Positions 8,722 to 17,375 of a stretch of 41,952 nt of DNA are shown here, in pieces (the first letter of the stretch is position 1; every line of letters begins with the position of its first letter). The translations under genes and the position numbers were made by a program. Source of the DNA: Alphaproteobacteria bacterium (GTDB lineage Bacteria; Pseudomonadota; Alphaproteobacteria; Bin95); assembly GCA_026710105.1 (NCBI GenBank), contig JAPORR010000176.1, forward strand, positions 1 through 41,952, read 5' to 3'. The notes under the pieces were generated by a model. It had not been told where the DNA came from and did not search any database. It saw only the letters and a program-made list of their open reading frames with translations.

Positions 8722-9362
8722 TGGCGATCCAAGTGAAGATTTGCGGCGTCCGGGACCGGCGCGTTCTAGAGAGCGCAGTGGAGGGCGGGGCGGCGGCAAT
8801 CGGCTTTGTCTTCGTTGTTGGCAGCCCGCGCGAAATCTCAACTAAAGCCGCCGCGGCCTTGGCACCGCATGTGCCTTCTGCCGTGCTCAAGGTCGGATTG
8901 TTTGTTGATGCCGACGATGCGGCAATCAGTCAGGCGGTTGACGCGGCAGCTCTTGATGTCCTGCAACTGCACGGGGATGAAACGCCGGGGCGAACAGCAG
9001 AAATCCGCCGACGTTTCGGTCGTGAGGTATGGAAGGCGGTGCCTGTTTCCGAGCCGGATGATATCTCGGCAGCTTTTGCGTTCGAGAGGGCTGCAGATCG
9101 TCTGTTGTTCGATTCACGTCCACCGGCCGACGGGCACCTTCCGGGCGGTAATGCCCGCATCTTCGACTGGTCGTTGCTCACTGTGTCTCTGCCGACCCTG
9201 CCTTGGCTACTATCCGGGGGGCTGACTGCTGGCAATCTGGGTAAGGCGGTGTGTATATCCGGCGCGCGCGCTGTCGATGTATCCTCCGGCGTGGAGCGGC
9301 GCCGAGGCATCAAAGACCCGATGCTAGTGCGCGCGTTTCTGGAAAAGGCGGCAGCGCTTTGA
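8721..9362 (+). CDS. trpF: Phosphoribosylanthranilate isomerase
   Basis: Isomerises PRA to CdRP in tryptophan synthesis. The 213-residue (beta/alpha)8 protein has the catalytic Cys in VKICGVRD near the N-terminus, [30 protein letters not shown] and the C-terminal phosphate-binding [11 protein letters not shown] and [17 protein letters not shown]. The ATG shares a base with the preceding TGA. trpF, trpB and trpA stand together without trpC, trpD or trpE, which must lie elsewhere, as is usual in alphaproteobacteria. Confidence 0.97.
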   Translation: MAIQVKICGVRDRRVLESAVEGGAAAIGFVFVVGSPREISTKAAAALAPHVPSAVLKVGLFVDADDAAISQAVDAAALDVLQLHGDETPGRTAEIRRRFGREVWKAVPVSEPDDISAAFAFERAADRLLFDSRPPADGHLPGGNARIFDWSLLTVSLPTLPWLLSGGLTAGNLGKAVCISGARAVDVSSGVERRRGIKDPMLVRAFLEKAAAL

Positions 9363-9420
9363 TTCCGGAGCCGGCGCGCGTATGGTCCAATGCGACTGCG
9401 CGACCCAGGGAACGAACGCC

Positions 9421-10641
9421 ATGAGTCCCGATACCGCCGCCAACAGCTACCGCCTGGGGCCCGATGAGTGGGGTCATTTCGGCCTTTATGGCGGCCGCTA
9501 TGTTGCCGAAACCTTGATGCCGCTCATCAGCGAGGTCGGTGCCGCCTATCGGAACGCGAAGAATGATCCGGCTTTCCACGAAGAAATGGGCTACTTTCAC
9601 AAGCATTATACTGGTCGGCCGAGCCCACTCTATTTCGCCGAGCGGCTGACGGCGTATCTGGGTGGCGCGAAGATCTACTTCAAGCGCGATGAACTGAACC
9701 ATACAGGCTCGCACAAGATCAATAATTGCCTCGGCCAGATCCTGCTCGCCCGCCGCATGGGCAAGACGCGTATCATCGCCGAGACCGGAGCGGGCCAGCA
9801 CGGGGTGGCGGCAGCGACGGTCTGTGCGCGGTTCGATCTGCCTTGCACGGTCTATATGGGCGCCGTCGACATCGACCGGCAAGCGCCCAATGTTTTTCGC
9901 ATGCGCCTGCTCGGTGCGGAGGTAAAGGCAGTCGAAAGCGGCTCGCGCACTCTCAAGGACGCCCTCAACGAGGCGCTCCGGGACTGGGTGGCCCATGTTC
10001 ACGACACCTTCTACATCATTGGCACGGCCGCAGGCCCTGCGCCTTATCCGGAGATGGTAAGGGACTTCCAGTGTGTCATCGGCGACGAGGCACGTGCCCA
10101 GATCATGGAAGCTGAGGGCCGGTTGCCTGATACGGTGGTTGCCTGCATTGGCGGCGGGTCGAACGCTATCGGCCTGTTTCATCCCTTCCTTGATGACCCG
10201 GATGTGCGTATTGTTGGTGTGGAGGCGGCGGGACGCGGGCTGGAGACAGGCGCGCATGCCGCTTCGCTCGCTGGGGGCTGCCCCGGGGTGCTGCACGGCA
10301 ACCGCACCTACCTCCTCCAGAATGAGGACGGTCAGATCACCGACGCGCATTCGATTTCGGCCGGTCTCGATTATCCGGGAATTGGGCCGGAGCACGCTTG
10401 GCTGAAGGATATGGGGCGGGCGGACTACGTCTCGGCGACGGATGCGGAAGCGCTGGAAGCCTTCCAGCTCTGCACCCGGCTCGAGGGCATTATCCCGGCT
10501 CTGGAGCCTGCACATGCGCTCGCCTGGGTGGTGCGTACGGCACCGAATCTGCCGCGGGATCATATCCTCGTGATGAACATGTGCGGACGCGGTGACAAGG
10601 ATGTCTTCAGCGTCAGCGAAGCGCTGGGAATCAATCTGTGA
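9421..10641 (+). CDS. trpB: Tryptophan synthase beta chain
   Basis: Condenses indole with serine to make tryptophan, using PLP. The 406-residue protein has the PLP lysine Lys99 in [10 protein letters not shown], the indole-channel region [18 protein letters not shown], the phosphate loop [10 protein letters not shown] and the C-terminal [11 protein letters not shown]. The start is ATG 9421, giving [10 protein letters not shown]. An earlier ATG at 9382 is open but adds a short Cys-rich stretch unlike the family. The stop overlaps the trpA GTG (GTGA), as expected for subunits of one alpha2-beta2 enzyme. Confidence 0.97.
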   Translation: MSPDTAANSYRLGPDEWGHFGLYGGRYVAETLMPLISEVGAAYRNAKNDPAFHEEMGYFHKHYTGRPSPLYFAERLTAYLGGAKIYFKRDELNHTGSHKINNCLGQILLARRMGKTRIIAETGAGQHGVAAATVCARFDLPCTVYMGAVDIDRQAPNVFRMRLLGAEVKAVESGSRTLKDALNEALRDWVAHVHDTFYIIGTAAGPAPYPEMVRDFQCVIGDEARAQIMEAEGRLPDTVVACIGGGSNAIGLFHPFLDDPDVRIVGVEAAGRGLETGAHAASLAGGCPGVLHGNRTYLLQNEDGQITDAHSISAGLDYPGIGPEHAWLKDMGRADYVSATDAEALEAFQLCTRLEGIIPALEPAHALAWVVRTAPNLPRDHILVMNMCGRGDKDVFSVSEALGINL

Positions 10642-11441
10642 GCCGGATTGCCACGCGTTTCGCAGCTTTACGCAAAGTCAACCGCGCTGCTTTCGTGGCC
10701 TTTGTCAGCGGCGGCGATCCGGATTTCGACACCGGCCTCGCCATTCTGCGCCGCCTGGTGGAAGCGGGCGCAGACATTCTGGAGATCGGCATTTCTTTCA
10801 CCGATCCTATGGCAGACGGGCCGACAATCCAGGCGGGCGGCGCGCGGGCGCTAGCCGCCGGTATGAATACGAAGCGCATCTTCGACCTGGTGCGCGCCTT
10901 CCGGGTGGAAGACAACGATACGCCTGTTGTACTCATGGGTTATTTCAATCCGATCTACCGCTATGGCACGGCGCGTTTTGCGACGGACGCCAGGGCGGCA
11001 GGCGTGGACGGACTGATTACCGTCGATCTGCCTCCCGAGGAGGAGGATGAACTGCGCGGGCCAGCAGAGGGCGCAGGCCTGGATATTGTCCGCCTGGTCG
11101 CGCCGACGACTGACGAAGAACGTCTGCCGCTCCTGCTCGAGCGCGCGAGCGGCTTTGTCTATTATGTCTCGATTGTCGGCATCACCGGCACGCGTTCGCC
11201 GAGCATGGTGGATGTGGAGTACGCCATAGCCCGGCTGCGCCGGTTCACCGACTTGCCGGTGGCTGTCGGCTTCGGCATCAATACGGCGGAGCAGGCTGGC
11301 GCGGTTGCACGCGTCGCCGACGGGGCGGTTGTCGGGTCTGCCCTCGTCCACGAGATCGGGGTAGGCGGCTCGGATATGCTGGACCGTGTGAGTGTGCTCG
11401 CACGTACACTTGCCCACGGCGTTGCAGGAGCGCGTGCTTGA
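10638..11441 (+). CDS. trpA: Tryptophan synthase alpha chain
   Basis: Cleaves indole-3-glycerol phosphate and passes indole to TrpB. In this 267-residue protein the catalytic acids fall at Glu49 (DILEIG) and Asp60 ([10 protein letters not shown]), the same numbers as in the Salmonella enzyme. The phosphate-binding ends [11 protein letters not shown] and [10 protein letters not shown] are present. The loop before Asp60 reads GISFTDP rather than the common GxPFSDP, a mild change. The start is GTG 10638, overlapping the trpB stop; the TGA overlaps the accD TTG. Confidence 0.97.
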   Translation: MSRIATRFAALRKVNRAAFVAFVSGGDPDFDTGLAILRRLVEAGADILEIGISFTDPMADGPTIQAGGARALAAGMNTKRIFDLVRAFRVEDNDTPVVLMGYFNPIYRYGTARFATDARAAGVDGLITVDLPPEEEDELRGPAEGAGLDIVRLVAPTTDEERLPLLLERASGFVYYVSIVGITGTRSPSMVDVEYAIARLRRFTDLPVAVGFGINTAEQAGAVARVADGAVVGSALVHEIGVGGSDMLDRVSVLARTLAHGVAGARA

Positions 11442-12397
11442 GCTGGCTTACCAAATTCGTTCGGCCACGCCTACGCAACCTCGTCCGCAAGCCGGATGTA
11501 AAGGAGAATCTCTGGCTGCAATGCGATAATTGCGGGCAGATGATCTTCCGTCGTGAATTGCGGGATCGGATCAATGTCTGCCCGCATTGCGACCACCATA
11601 TGCGCCTCGACGCAGCGGACCGCCTGTCTATGCTGTTCGACCACGGTATATACGAGACCATCGAACTGCCGGATGCTCCTGTGGACCCGCTCAAATTCCG
11701 CGATCGGCGGCGCTATACTGAGCGGTTGAGAGAGGCCCAGGCGAAACTCAAAACTAAGGACGCCATGCGCGTCGCGCACGGAGTCATCAACGATCAGCCG
11801 GCGGTGGCGGCGCTGCTCGACTTCTCTTTCATGGGCGGTTCTATGGGGATTGCCGTGGGTGAGGCGTTCCTAACAGCGGCGCGGCTCGCAGTCGTGCAGC
11901 GGGCTGCGCTGATCGCGATCACGGCCTCAGGAGGTGCCCGGATGCAGGAGGGCATCTTGTCGCTTATGCAGATGCCGCGCACAACGATCGCAGTCACCGA
12001 AGTCAGAGAAGCAGGGCTGCCATACATCGTGCTGCTCACCGACCCGACCACGGGCGGCGTCTCGGCTTCTTTCGCCATGCTGGGGGATATTGCGATAGCG
12101 GAGCCCGGCGCAGCGGTCGGCTTTGCTGGGCAACGGGTCATCCAGCAAACGATCCGTGAAACCCTGCCGGAAAACTTCCAGCGCGCGGAATATCTGCACG
12201 AACACGGCATTATCGACATGGTCGTTCATCGACGAGACCTGCGCGATACGCTCGGCAGCCTGCTGTCCATGCTCATGCAGCCGAAGCGGCCGCCAGAGTC
12301 TGAGGACGGCGCCGCCATGCTGCCGGGTGCTCCAGTCATTGAGACAGCGCCAGCTAATGATACTGACGGTGCAGGCTCGGAGCAGATCAAGGATTGA
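11438..12397 (+). CDS. accD: Acetyl-CoA carboxylase carboxyltransferase beta subunit
   Basis: Transfers carboxyl from biotin to acetyl-CoA, the first step of fatty acid synthesis, together with AccA (not in this window). The 319-residue protein has an N-terminal zinc ribbon with Cys29/32 and Cys48/51 (CDNCGQ and CPHCDHH). The crotonase-like core carries SGGARMQEGILSLMQM and TDPTTGGVSASFAMLGD. The C-terminal 30 residues form a variable Ala/Pro/Glu tail. The start is probably TTG 11438 in a TTGA overlap with trpA; WLTKFVRP is the usual N-terminus. Linkage to folC is common in proteobacteria. Confidence 0.96.
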   Translation: MSWLTKFVRPRLRNLVRKPDVKENLWLQCDNCGQMIFRRELRDRINVCPHCDHHMRLDAADRLSMLFDHGIYETIELPDAPVDPLKFRDRRRYTERLREAQAKLKTKDAMRVAHGVINDQPAVAALLDFSFMGGSMGIAVGEAFLTAARLAVVQRAALIAITASGGARMQEGILSLMQMPRTTIAVTEVREAGLPYIVLLTDPTTGGVSASFAMLGDIAIAEPGAAVGFAGQRVIQQTIRETLPENFQRAEYLHEHGIIDMVVHRRDLRDTLGSLLSMLMQPKRPPESEDGAAMLPGAPVIETAPANDTDGAGSEQIKD

Positions 12398-13617
12398 GCG
12401 TGCTTGACCCGGTGCTGGCGCGGCTTACGGCACTGCATCCGAAGCTGATCGACCTCACGCTTGAGCGGGTGCGGTGTCTCCTGGATTGTCTGGGAAACCC
12501 TGAGTGCCGGTTGCCGCCCACGATCCATGTCGCCGGCACCAACGGCAAGGGGTCGACCGTCGCGTTCATGCGCGCCATGCTGGAAGCGGCCGGTTGGCGT
12601 GTCCATGTCTATACCTCGCCACATCTAGTGCGGTTCAATGAGCGTATCGTCGTGGCCGGGACGATGCTTTCCGACCGCGCCCTTCTGGCGCTTCTGGAAG
12701 AGTGTGAACGGGTGAACCGGGGCCGCCCAATCACCTTTTTCGAGATCACAACGGCGGCGGCGTTCTTGGCTTTCTCCCGTACGCCCGCCGATGTCCTGCT
12801 GCTAGAAGTTGGCCTTGGAGGTCGGCTCGACACGACCAATGTTGTCGAGCATCCGGTGATAACGGCGATTACGCCGGTCACCCGCGACCACATGCAATTC
12901 CTCGGAGACACACTTGCGGAAATAGCCTCCGAGAAGGCCGGCATCGTCAAGCCGGGTGTCCCGCTGGTTCTTGGCTGCCAAGAGGAGGAGGCTAGGGCTG
13001 TCATTCTGGCGAAAGCAGCGGTAGCGAGTGCGCCTGTTCTTGATGACTGGCGAGTCGTGCAAGGTGTCTTCCACGGACGACGGCTGACGCTACCCCTGCC
13101 GAAGCTCGGTCTGACTGGCGCGCACCAGACAGGTAATGCCGGTCTCGCTCTCGCTTGTCTGGAGGGTTTTGATCTGCCAGAGGAAGCGCTGGTACGCGGC
13201 CTCGAAACCGTGCGCTGGCCAGCGCGCTTGCAACGACTTTCGGATGACCCGGAAATCTGGCTCGACGGCGGTCACAACGCCGCAGCAGGGCGTGTTCTGG
13301 CCGACTGGCTCACGGGGCAGGCGGCGCGTTTCGACCTCATCGTCGGTATGCTGGACACCAAGGATCGCGACAGCTTTCTCGCTGCATTGGTGCCGCATGT
13401 AGCACGGACCATGACGGTGCCCGTGCCCGGCAGCGCGGCCTCTGTATCTGCTGAGATGTTGGCAGAAACTGCCCGCGCCGCAGGCATGGACGCTTCAGCG
13501 GCGCCGAATATAAAAACGGCTCTGCAGCGTCTCGGCAGCGTCCGGCCTGTCTTGATCGCCGGCTCGCTCTACTTGGCGGGGGCGGTACTCGCTGAGCGAT
13601 GCATTCTTCCGGGCTGA
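12394..13617 (+). CDS. folC: Bifunctional folylpolyglutamate / dihydrofolate synthase
   Basis: Adds glutamate to dihydropteroate and to folates. The 407-residue protein has the Mur-ligase-type P loop VAGTNGKGSTVAFM, YTSPHLVRFNERI, FFEITTAAAFLAF, LLLEVGLGGRLDTTN, ITPVTRDHMQFLGDTLAEIA and EKAGIVKPGVPLV. WLDGGHNAAAG begins the C-terminal domain. The start is TTG 12394 (TTGA overlap with the accD stop) or GTG 12400 in the same frame; the sequence does not settle which. It is the last gene of the plus-strand block, and trxA converges on it 47 bases later without a clear terminator. Confidence 0.96.
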   Translation: MSVLDPVLARLTALHPKLIDLTLERVRCLLDCLGNPECRLPPTIHVAGTNGKGSTVAFMRAMLEAAGWRVHVYTSPHLVRFNERIVVAGTMLSDRALLALLEECERVNRGRPITFFEITTAAAFLAFSRTPADVLLLEVGLGGRLDTTNVVEHPVITAITPVTRDHMQFLGDTLAEIASEKAGIVKPGVPLVLGCQEEEARAVILAKAAVASAPVLDDWRVVQGVFHGRRLTLPLPKLGLTGAHQTGNAGLALACLEGFDLPEEALVRGLETVRWPARLQRLSDDPEIWLDGGHNAAAGRVLADWLTGQAARFDLIVGMLDTKDRDSFLAALVPHVARTMTVPVPGSAASVSAEMLAETARAAGMDASAAPNIKTALQRLGSVRPVLIAGSLYLAGAVLAERCILPG

Positions 13618-13664
13618 CGAAGGCCCGCTACACAGGTTGCAGCACCCCGTAGCCTGACGTTTAC

Positions 13665-13985
13665 TCAGACTACCGAATCGAGCCACTGCTTCAGTGCGCT
13701 CTTCGGCATGGCGCCAACGCGCTGTGCAACCATCTCCCCGTCGCGGAACACCATAAGCGTCGGGATGCCACGAACGCCAAGTTCACCAGGAATCTTAGGG
13801 TTATCGTCGATATTGACCTTCACGACATCAAGACGCTCTTCCATCTCGCTTGCAATATCGTCGAGGAAGGGCGCGATCTGCTTGCAGGGGCCGCACCATT
13901 CGGCCCAGAAATCGACCACGACAGGTTTGGTCGCCTGCCTTACATCCTCATCGAAATTCGCATCCGTCGTATGCCGCGTGGTCAT
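13665..13985 (-). CDS. trxA: Thioredoxin
   Basis: A general disulfide reductase of the cytoplasm. The 106-residue protein has the active site WCGPCK with Cys31 and Cys34, the FWAEW strand before it and the cis-proline loop RGIPTLMVF. The start is ATG 13985-13983 behind GGGAGG; an upstream start is open but lacks a site and lengthens the family N-terminus. It follows addA by 63 bases on the same strand and is probably its downstream neighbour in a shared transcript, an order common in alphaproteobacteria. Confidence 0.96.
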   Translation of the reverse strand: MTTRHTTDANFDEDVRQATKPVVVDFWAEWCGPCKQIAPFLDDIASEMEERLDVVKVNIDDNPKIPGELGVRGIPTLMVFRDGEMVAQRVGAMPKSALKQWLDSVV

Positions 13986-14048
13986 TCGTATCCCTCCCGA
14001 GGAGTTGCTTGTCTTCAAGACTTCAAGTGGCGGCAAAGCGCAGCGTCG

Positions 14049-17000
14049 TCAAGGCATATATGGCGCGAGGCTGTTTTCGGGAATGGGCATCAACAGGGGC
14101 GTTTCGGTCCATAGCAACGCCGCATGCACCGGCCGGTCAGGCTGCATCCGCCTTAACAGCGCGACATAGCGTGCTAATTGGCGCAGATAGGCGGCGGGCG
14201 CCTTTGCCGGATCAGGCGGCGGGGCGCGCCCGCTCTTGAAATCGACGATAAGCGTCTCTTCCGGCAGGAGCGCCAGCCGGTCGACACGCGCGCTCACAAT
14301 CTCGCTGCCGAGTCGGCCAACAAGTGGTACCTCTGCCCGGCTGCCGGGGCCGAATACCGCGCCAAAAGCAGGATCGTCGAGCACAGCTATCGCCTCGCGC
14401 GCGGTTGCCTCGGCCTCATCCGCCAGCCCCGGGGTCGCTGCGAGGAACCGACAGGCGGTTTCCAGGCGCCGTTCAGGGGCGATTTCCGGTAGCAGCTCCA
14501 GCAGCTTGTGGATCGCCCGGCCCCGGCCGAAGCGCCCGCCGGCTTTGTTGCGAAGCGGGGAAGAGACGGGAAAGGCATCCTCGCCACTGTCGGGTGGTGC
14601 TGCGGTCTGGGGAGCTAGCTGCCGCGCCCAGCTGGGCAGGGCAGGGGACGGTTTGCAGCTCCCTGTGCGTTCTTCGGCTTCTGGTTCCTCAGCGTGCCGT
14701 TCCATCACCATTAAGGGTTCGTCGAAATCCGTATCTTCCTCCGGCGTCATGCGGTCTGAGAGGCGGTTCCGCACAGTGTGATACCAGCAATCGTCCGATA
14801 GTTCCCTGCCGCTGTTGTTCCAGCCGCAAACCACTAGGCGATCGGCCGCACGGGTCATCGCAACATAAAGCAGGCGACGGCGCTCCTCGTTGTCTGCTTG
14901 GCGGTGGGCTTCCAGCAGTAGCTTCGAAACCGGGTCGATTTTGTCTTTGCCCTTGGATGGCGGCCAGAGAAGCAGGTCTCCTTCGCGGAGCAAGTGTGGG
15001 TCATTGCGGGCCGTCTTGACGCCTGTGGTATCGGGCAGGATGACCACTGGCGCCTCCAGCCCCTTCGCGCCGTGGACGGTGCTAACGCGCACCTCGTCGC
15101 GACCTTGCTGATCCAGTTGCCGCTTCACCTCTGCTTCTCCGCTCCGCAGCCATTGCAGGAAGCCTTGGAGGTTCGGAGGATGGCGACGCTCATAATCGAG
15201 CGCGGCATTCAGGAACTCGTCTATCGGGTCGCTGGCCTCTTCGCCGAGCCGGGCCATGATCTTCTGGCGGAGGCCGCCCTCCGCCAGTAACTCTGCAAAG
15301 AAGTCATACACACCGATCCGGTCAGCCCGGACGCGCAGCGCGCCGAGCACCTCGAAGCAGGAGCCAAATTGTTCTGTCTCCCGGCGCGCGCTAAGTGCCG
15401 CCCAGAGCGTGCCCTTGCGGTCGTGCGCCAGCTCGAACAGCGCCTCGTCGTCGAAGCCGAATAGCGGCCCCTTGAGTACGGTTGCAAGGGTCAGGTCATC
15501 CTCTGGCAGTAGGATGAGATCGCCGATAGCGGCGAGGTCCATCGCTGCAAGCTCGTCTGCGAGCGTCATACGGTCGATGCCGGCGACAGGCACGTCATGT
15601 TGCTTCAGCGCTGCGATGACGCGAGGAATGAAAGGCCGGTTCTTGCGGCGCGGCAGTAGGATCATGATATCGCCGGCGCGCATGGGCCGCCCACCCGGAG
15701 CGACCGGTTCGCCGCGTTCGAGCCAACTTGCGATGCGCTGGGCGACTCGATCGGCCAGCGCGGTCTCGGCGACGTCCTCGCGGAGATAGTGCCTGGGTGC
15801 TTCGAACGGGTCTCCAGGCTCACGCGTTTCGCCGACTTCGAGCGGCCAGATCTCGACGCGCCCGCCAGCGCCGCTGCGACTAGGCTTATGAACGGGAGCC
15901 GTACCGTTGAGGCCGAGGTCCATATCTTCATCCGCGAATGTCATATCCACCGCTTCCAGAAGCACCGGCGCAGCGCGGAAGGAGACCTCTAGCGGAACAT
16001 TCTCCCAGCGTTGTCCTGCACCCAGCGCCTGCTGCTCGAATTCCCGGCGCATCCTGTCGAAGCCGGTGGGGTCGGCACCCTGAAAACGGTAGATCGACTG
16101 CTTGGGGTCACCAACGGCGAAGAGTGTGCGCGTTTCATCGCTCGCCCCTTCGCCCGTGAAGAATTCCTGTGTCAGTGCTTCGATCAGCCGCCATTGTGTG
16201 GGGCTGGTGTCCTGCGCCTCATCGATCAACACATGGTCGATGCCCCGGTCGAGCTTGTAATGCACCCAGGCGGCGGAGGCGCGGCGTAGGAGGCCGAGCG
16301 CGCGCTCGATCAGATCGTCGTAGTCAAGCAGGCCAGCCCGGCCCTTGGACCGGCGGTATTCGCCGTCAACCGCGTCGCCCAATGCCAGCATGGCCTCTGA
16401 CGCCCTGAGTGTCGTCTCGATACGACGATAGGCACAGAGCTGCTCGACGCGCTCGCGCTCGGCTTTAAGCAGACCCGGCAGGCGGTCACTACCAGCAAGC
16501 CGCTTTGCGCCGATTTCGTGGCGTGGCTCGCCGTCCGACTTGTAGAAGACCTTGCGGATTTCCTCGATATCCTCATCGGAGAAGTCATCACCGTTGGCCC
16601 ATTGTTGCAGCCTGGCAGCATGTTGTTTGTCTCTTACGGAGCCGCTTGCGAGGATCGATGCTGCCTCCCGTATTGCGGCCATCCCCGCTGCTGAGCGTTT
16701 CGGTACTTCCGGCAGGACCAGGACGTCTTTCAGTTTAGCTAGAGATTCCGGCCTGAACACACTGCGATGACTCAGTAATTCGGCGATGAAAGTACGAGTA
16801 TTGTACTCAGAAAGATTGTCGGCAATCTCCGTGGCGGCGGCTTCGATCACATCTCCGCGCTGCTCTAGCGCAGCGTCTCGGGCGTTTGCCTGCCGGGTCA
16901 GTGCCTCGCGCTCATCGGCAAGCTGGAACCAGGGCGAAACCCCGGCTTCGATGGGGAAGCGTCCCAGCAGGCTCTGGCAGAAAGCGTGGATCGTATCGAT

Positions 17001-17375
17001 ACGAAGCCCGACTGGCCCATCGACCGTACGGGCGAAGAGGCGACGCGCCCGGTTTCGCATGTCGTCGTCCGGCTTTGGAACCACTAGCCGAGCGAGCGCC
17101 AGCGCCAGCGCTTCGTCGGTGGCCGTGGCCCAGCCGGCGAGTTCACGCTCAATGCGGATGCGCATTTCGGCCGCCGCCGCGCGGGTATAGGTGAGGCAAA
17201 GTATCCGTTCTGGCGGCGTGCCCCGGAGCAGTAGCGCCAGCACGCGGTCGGCGAGCACTTTTGTCTTTCCAGAGCCGGCATTGGCGTCAACCCAGGCTGA
17301 GACGGCCGGGTCAGTCGCCCGCTGCTGCTGCGCGGTTGCGGTCTCGACCGCCGGGTTCAGAGCCGCCGGGACCAT
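14049..17375 (-). CDS. addA: Double-strand break repair helicase-nuclease AddA
   Basis: The UvrD-like helicase and nuclease subunit of AddAB, which resects double-strand ends for RecA. The 1108-residue protein has Walker A ANAGSGKTKVLADR (Gly/Lys at 34-38), CLTYTRAAAAEMRIRI, Walker B VLIDEAQDTSPTQW, AVGDPKQSIYRFQGAD and VSTVHGAKGLEAPVV. LLYVAMTRAADRLVVCG is helicase motif VI. The C-terminal RecB-like nuclease shows ETLIVDFKSGRAPP. The start at ATG 17375 lies 19 bases inside addB, which suggests coupled translation. It belongs to the alphaproteobacterial AddA type. Confidence 0.97.
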   Translation of the reverse strand: MVPAALNPAVETATAQQQRATDPAVSAWVDANAGSGKTKVLADRVLALLLRGTPPERILCLTYTRAAAAEMRIRIERELAGWATATDEALALALARLVVPKPDDDMRNRARRLFARTVDGPVGLRIDTIHAFCQSLLGRFPIEAGVSPWFQLADEREALTRQANARDAALEQRGDVIEAAATEIADNLSEYNTRTFIAELLSHRSVFRPESLAKLKDVLVLPEVPKRSAAGMAAIREAASILASGSVRDKQHAARLQQWANGDDFSDEDIEEIRKVFYKSDGEPRHEIGAKRLAGSDRLPGLLKAERERVEQLCAYRRIETTLRASEAMLALGDAVDGEYRRSKGRAGLLDYDDLIERALGLLRRASAAWVHYKLDRGIDHVLIDEAQDTSPTQWRLIEALTQEFFTGEGASDETRTLFAVGDPKQSIYRFQGADPTGFDRMRREFEQQALGAGQRWENVPLEVSFRAAPVLLEAVDMTFADEDMDLGLNGTAPVHKPSRSGAGGRVEIWPLEVGETREPGDPFEAPRHYLREDVAETALADRVAQRIASWLERGEPVAPGGRPMRAGDIMILLPRRKNRPFIPRVIAALKQHDVPVAGIDRMTLADELAAMDLAAIGDLILLPEDDLTLATVLKGPLFGFDDEALFELAHDRKGTLWAALSARRETEQFGSCFEVLGALRVRADRIGVYDFFAELLAEGGLRQKIMARLGEEASDPIDEFLNAALDYERRHPPNLQGFLQWLRSGEAEVKRQLDQQGRDEVRVSTVHGAKGLEAPVVILPDTTGVKTARNDPHLLREGDLLLWPPSKGKDKIDPVSKLLLEAHRQADNEERRRLLYVAMTRAADRLVVCGWNNSGRELSDDCWYHTVRNRLSDRMTPEEDTDFDEPLMVMERHAEEPEAEERTGSCKPSPALPSWARQLAPQTAAPPDSGEDAFPVSSPLRNKAGGRFGRGRAIHKLLELLPEIAPERRLETACRFLAATPGLADEAEATAREAIAVLDDPAFGAVFGPGSRAEVPLVGRLGSEIVSARVDRLALLPEETLIVDFKSGRAPPPDPAKAPAAYLRQLARYVALLRRMQPDRPVHAALLWTETPLLMPIPENSLAPYMP

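Noticed and set aside
9310-10563. A 417-residue minus-strand open frame opposite trpB
   Set aside because: It mirrors the trpB coding sequence; trpB has all its catalytic motifs, and the shadow has no recognisable fold.
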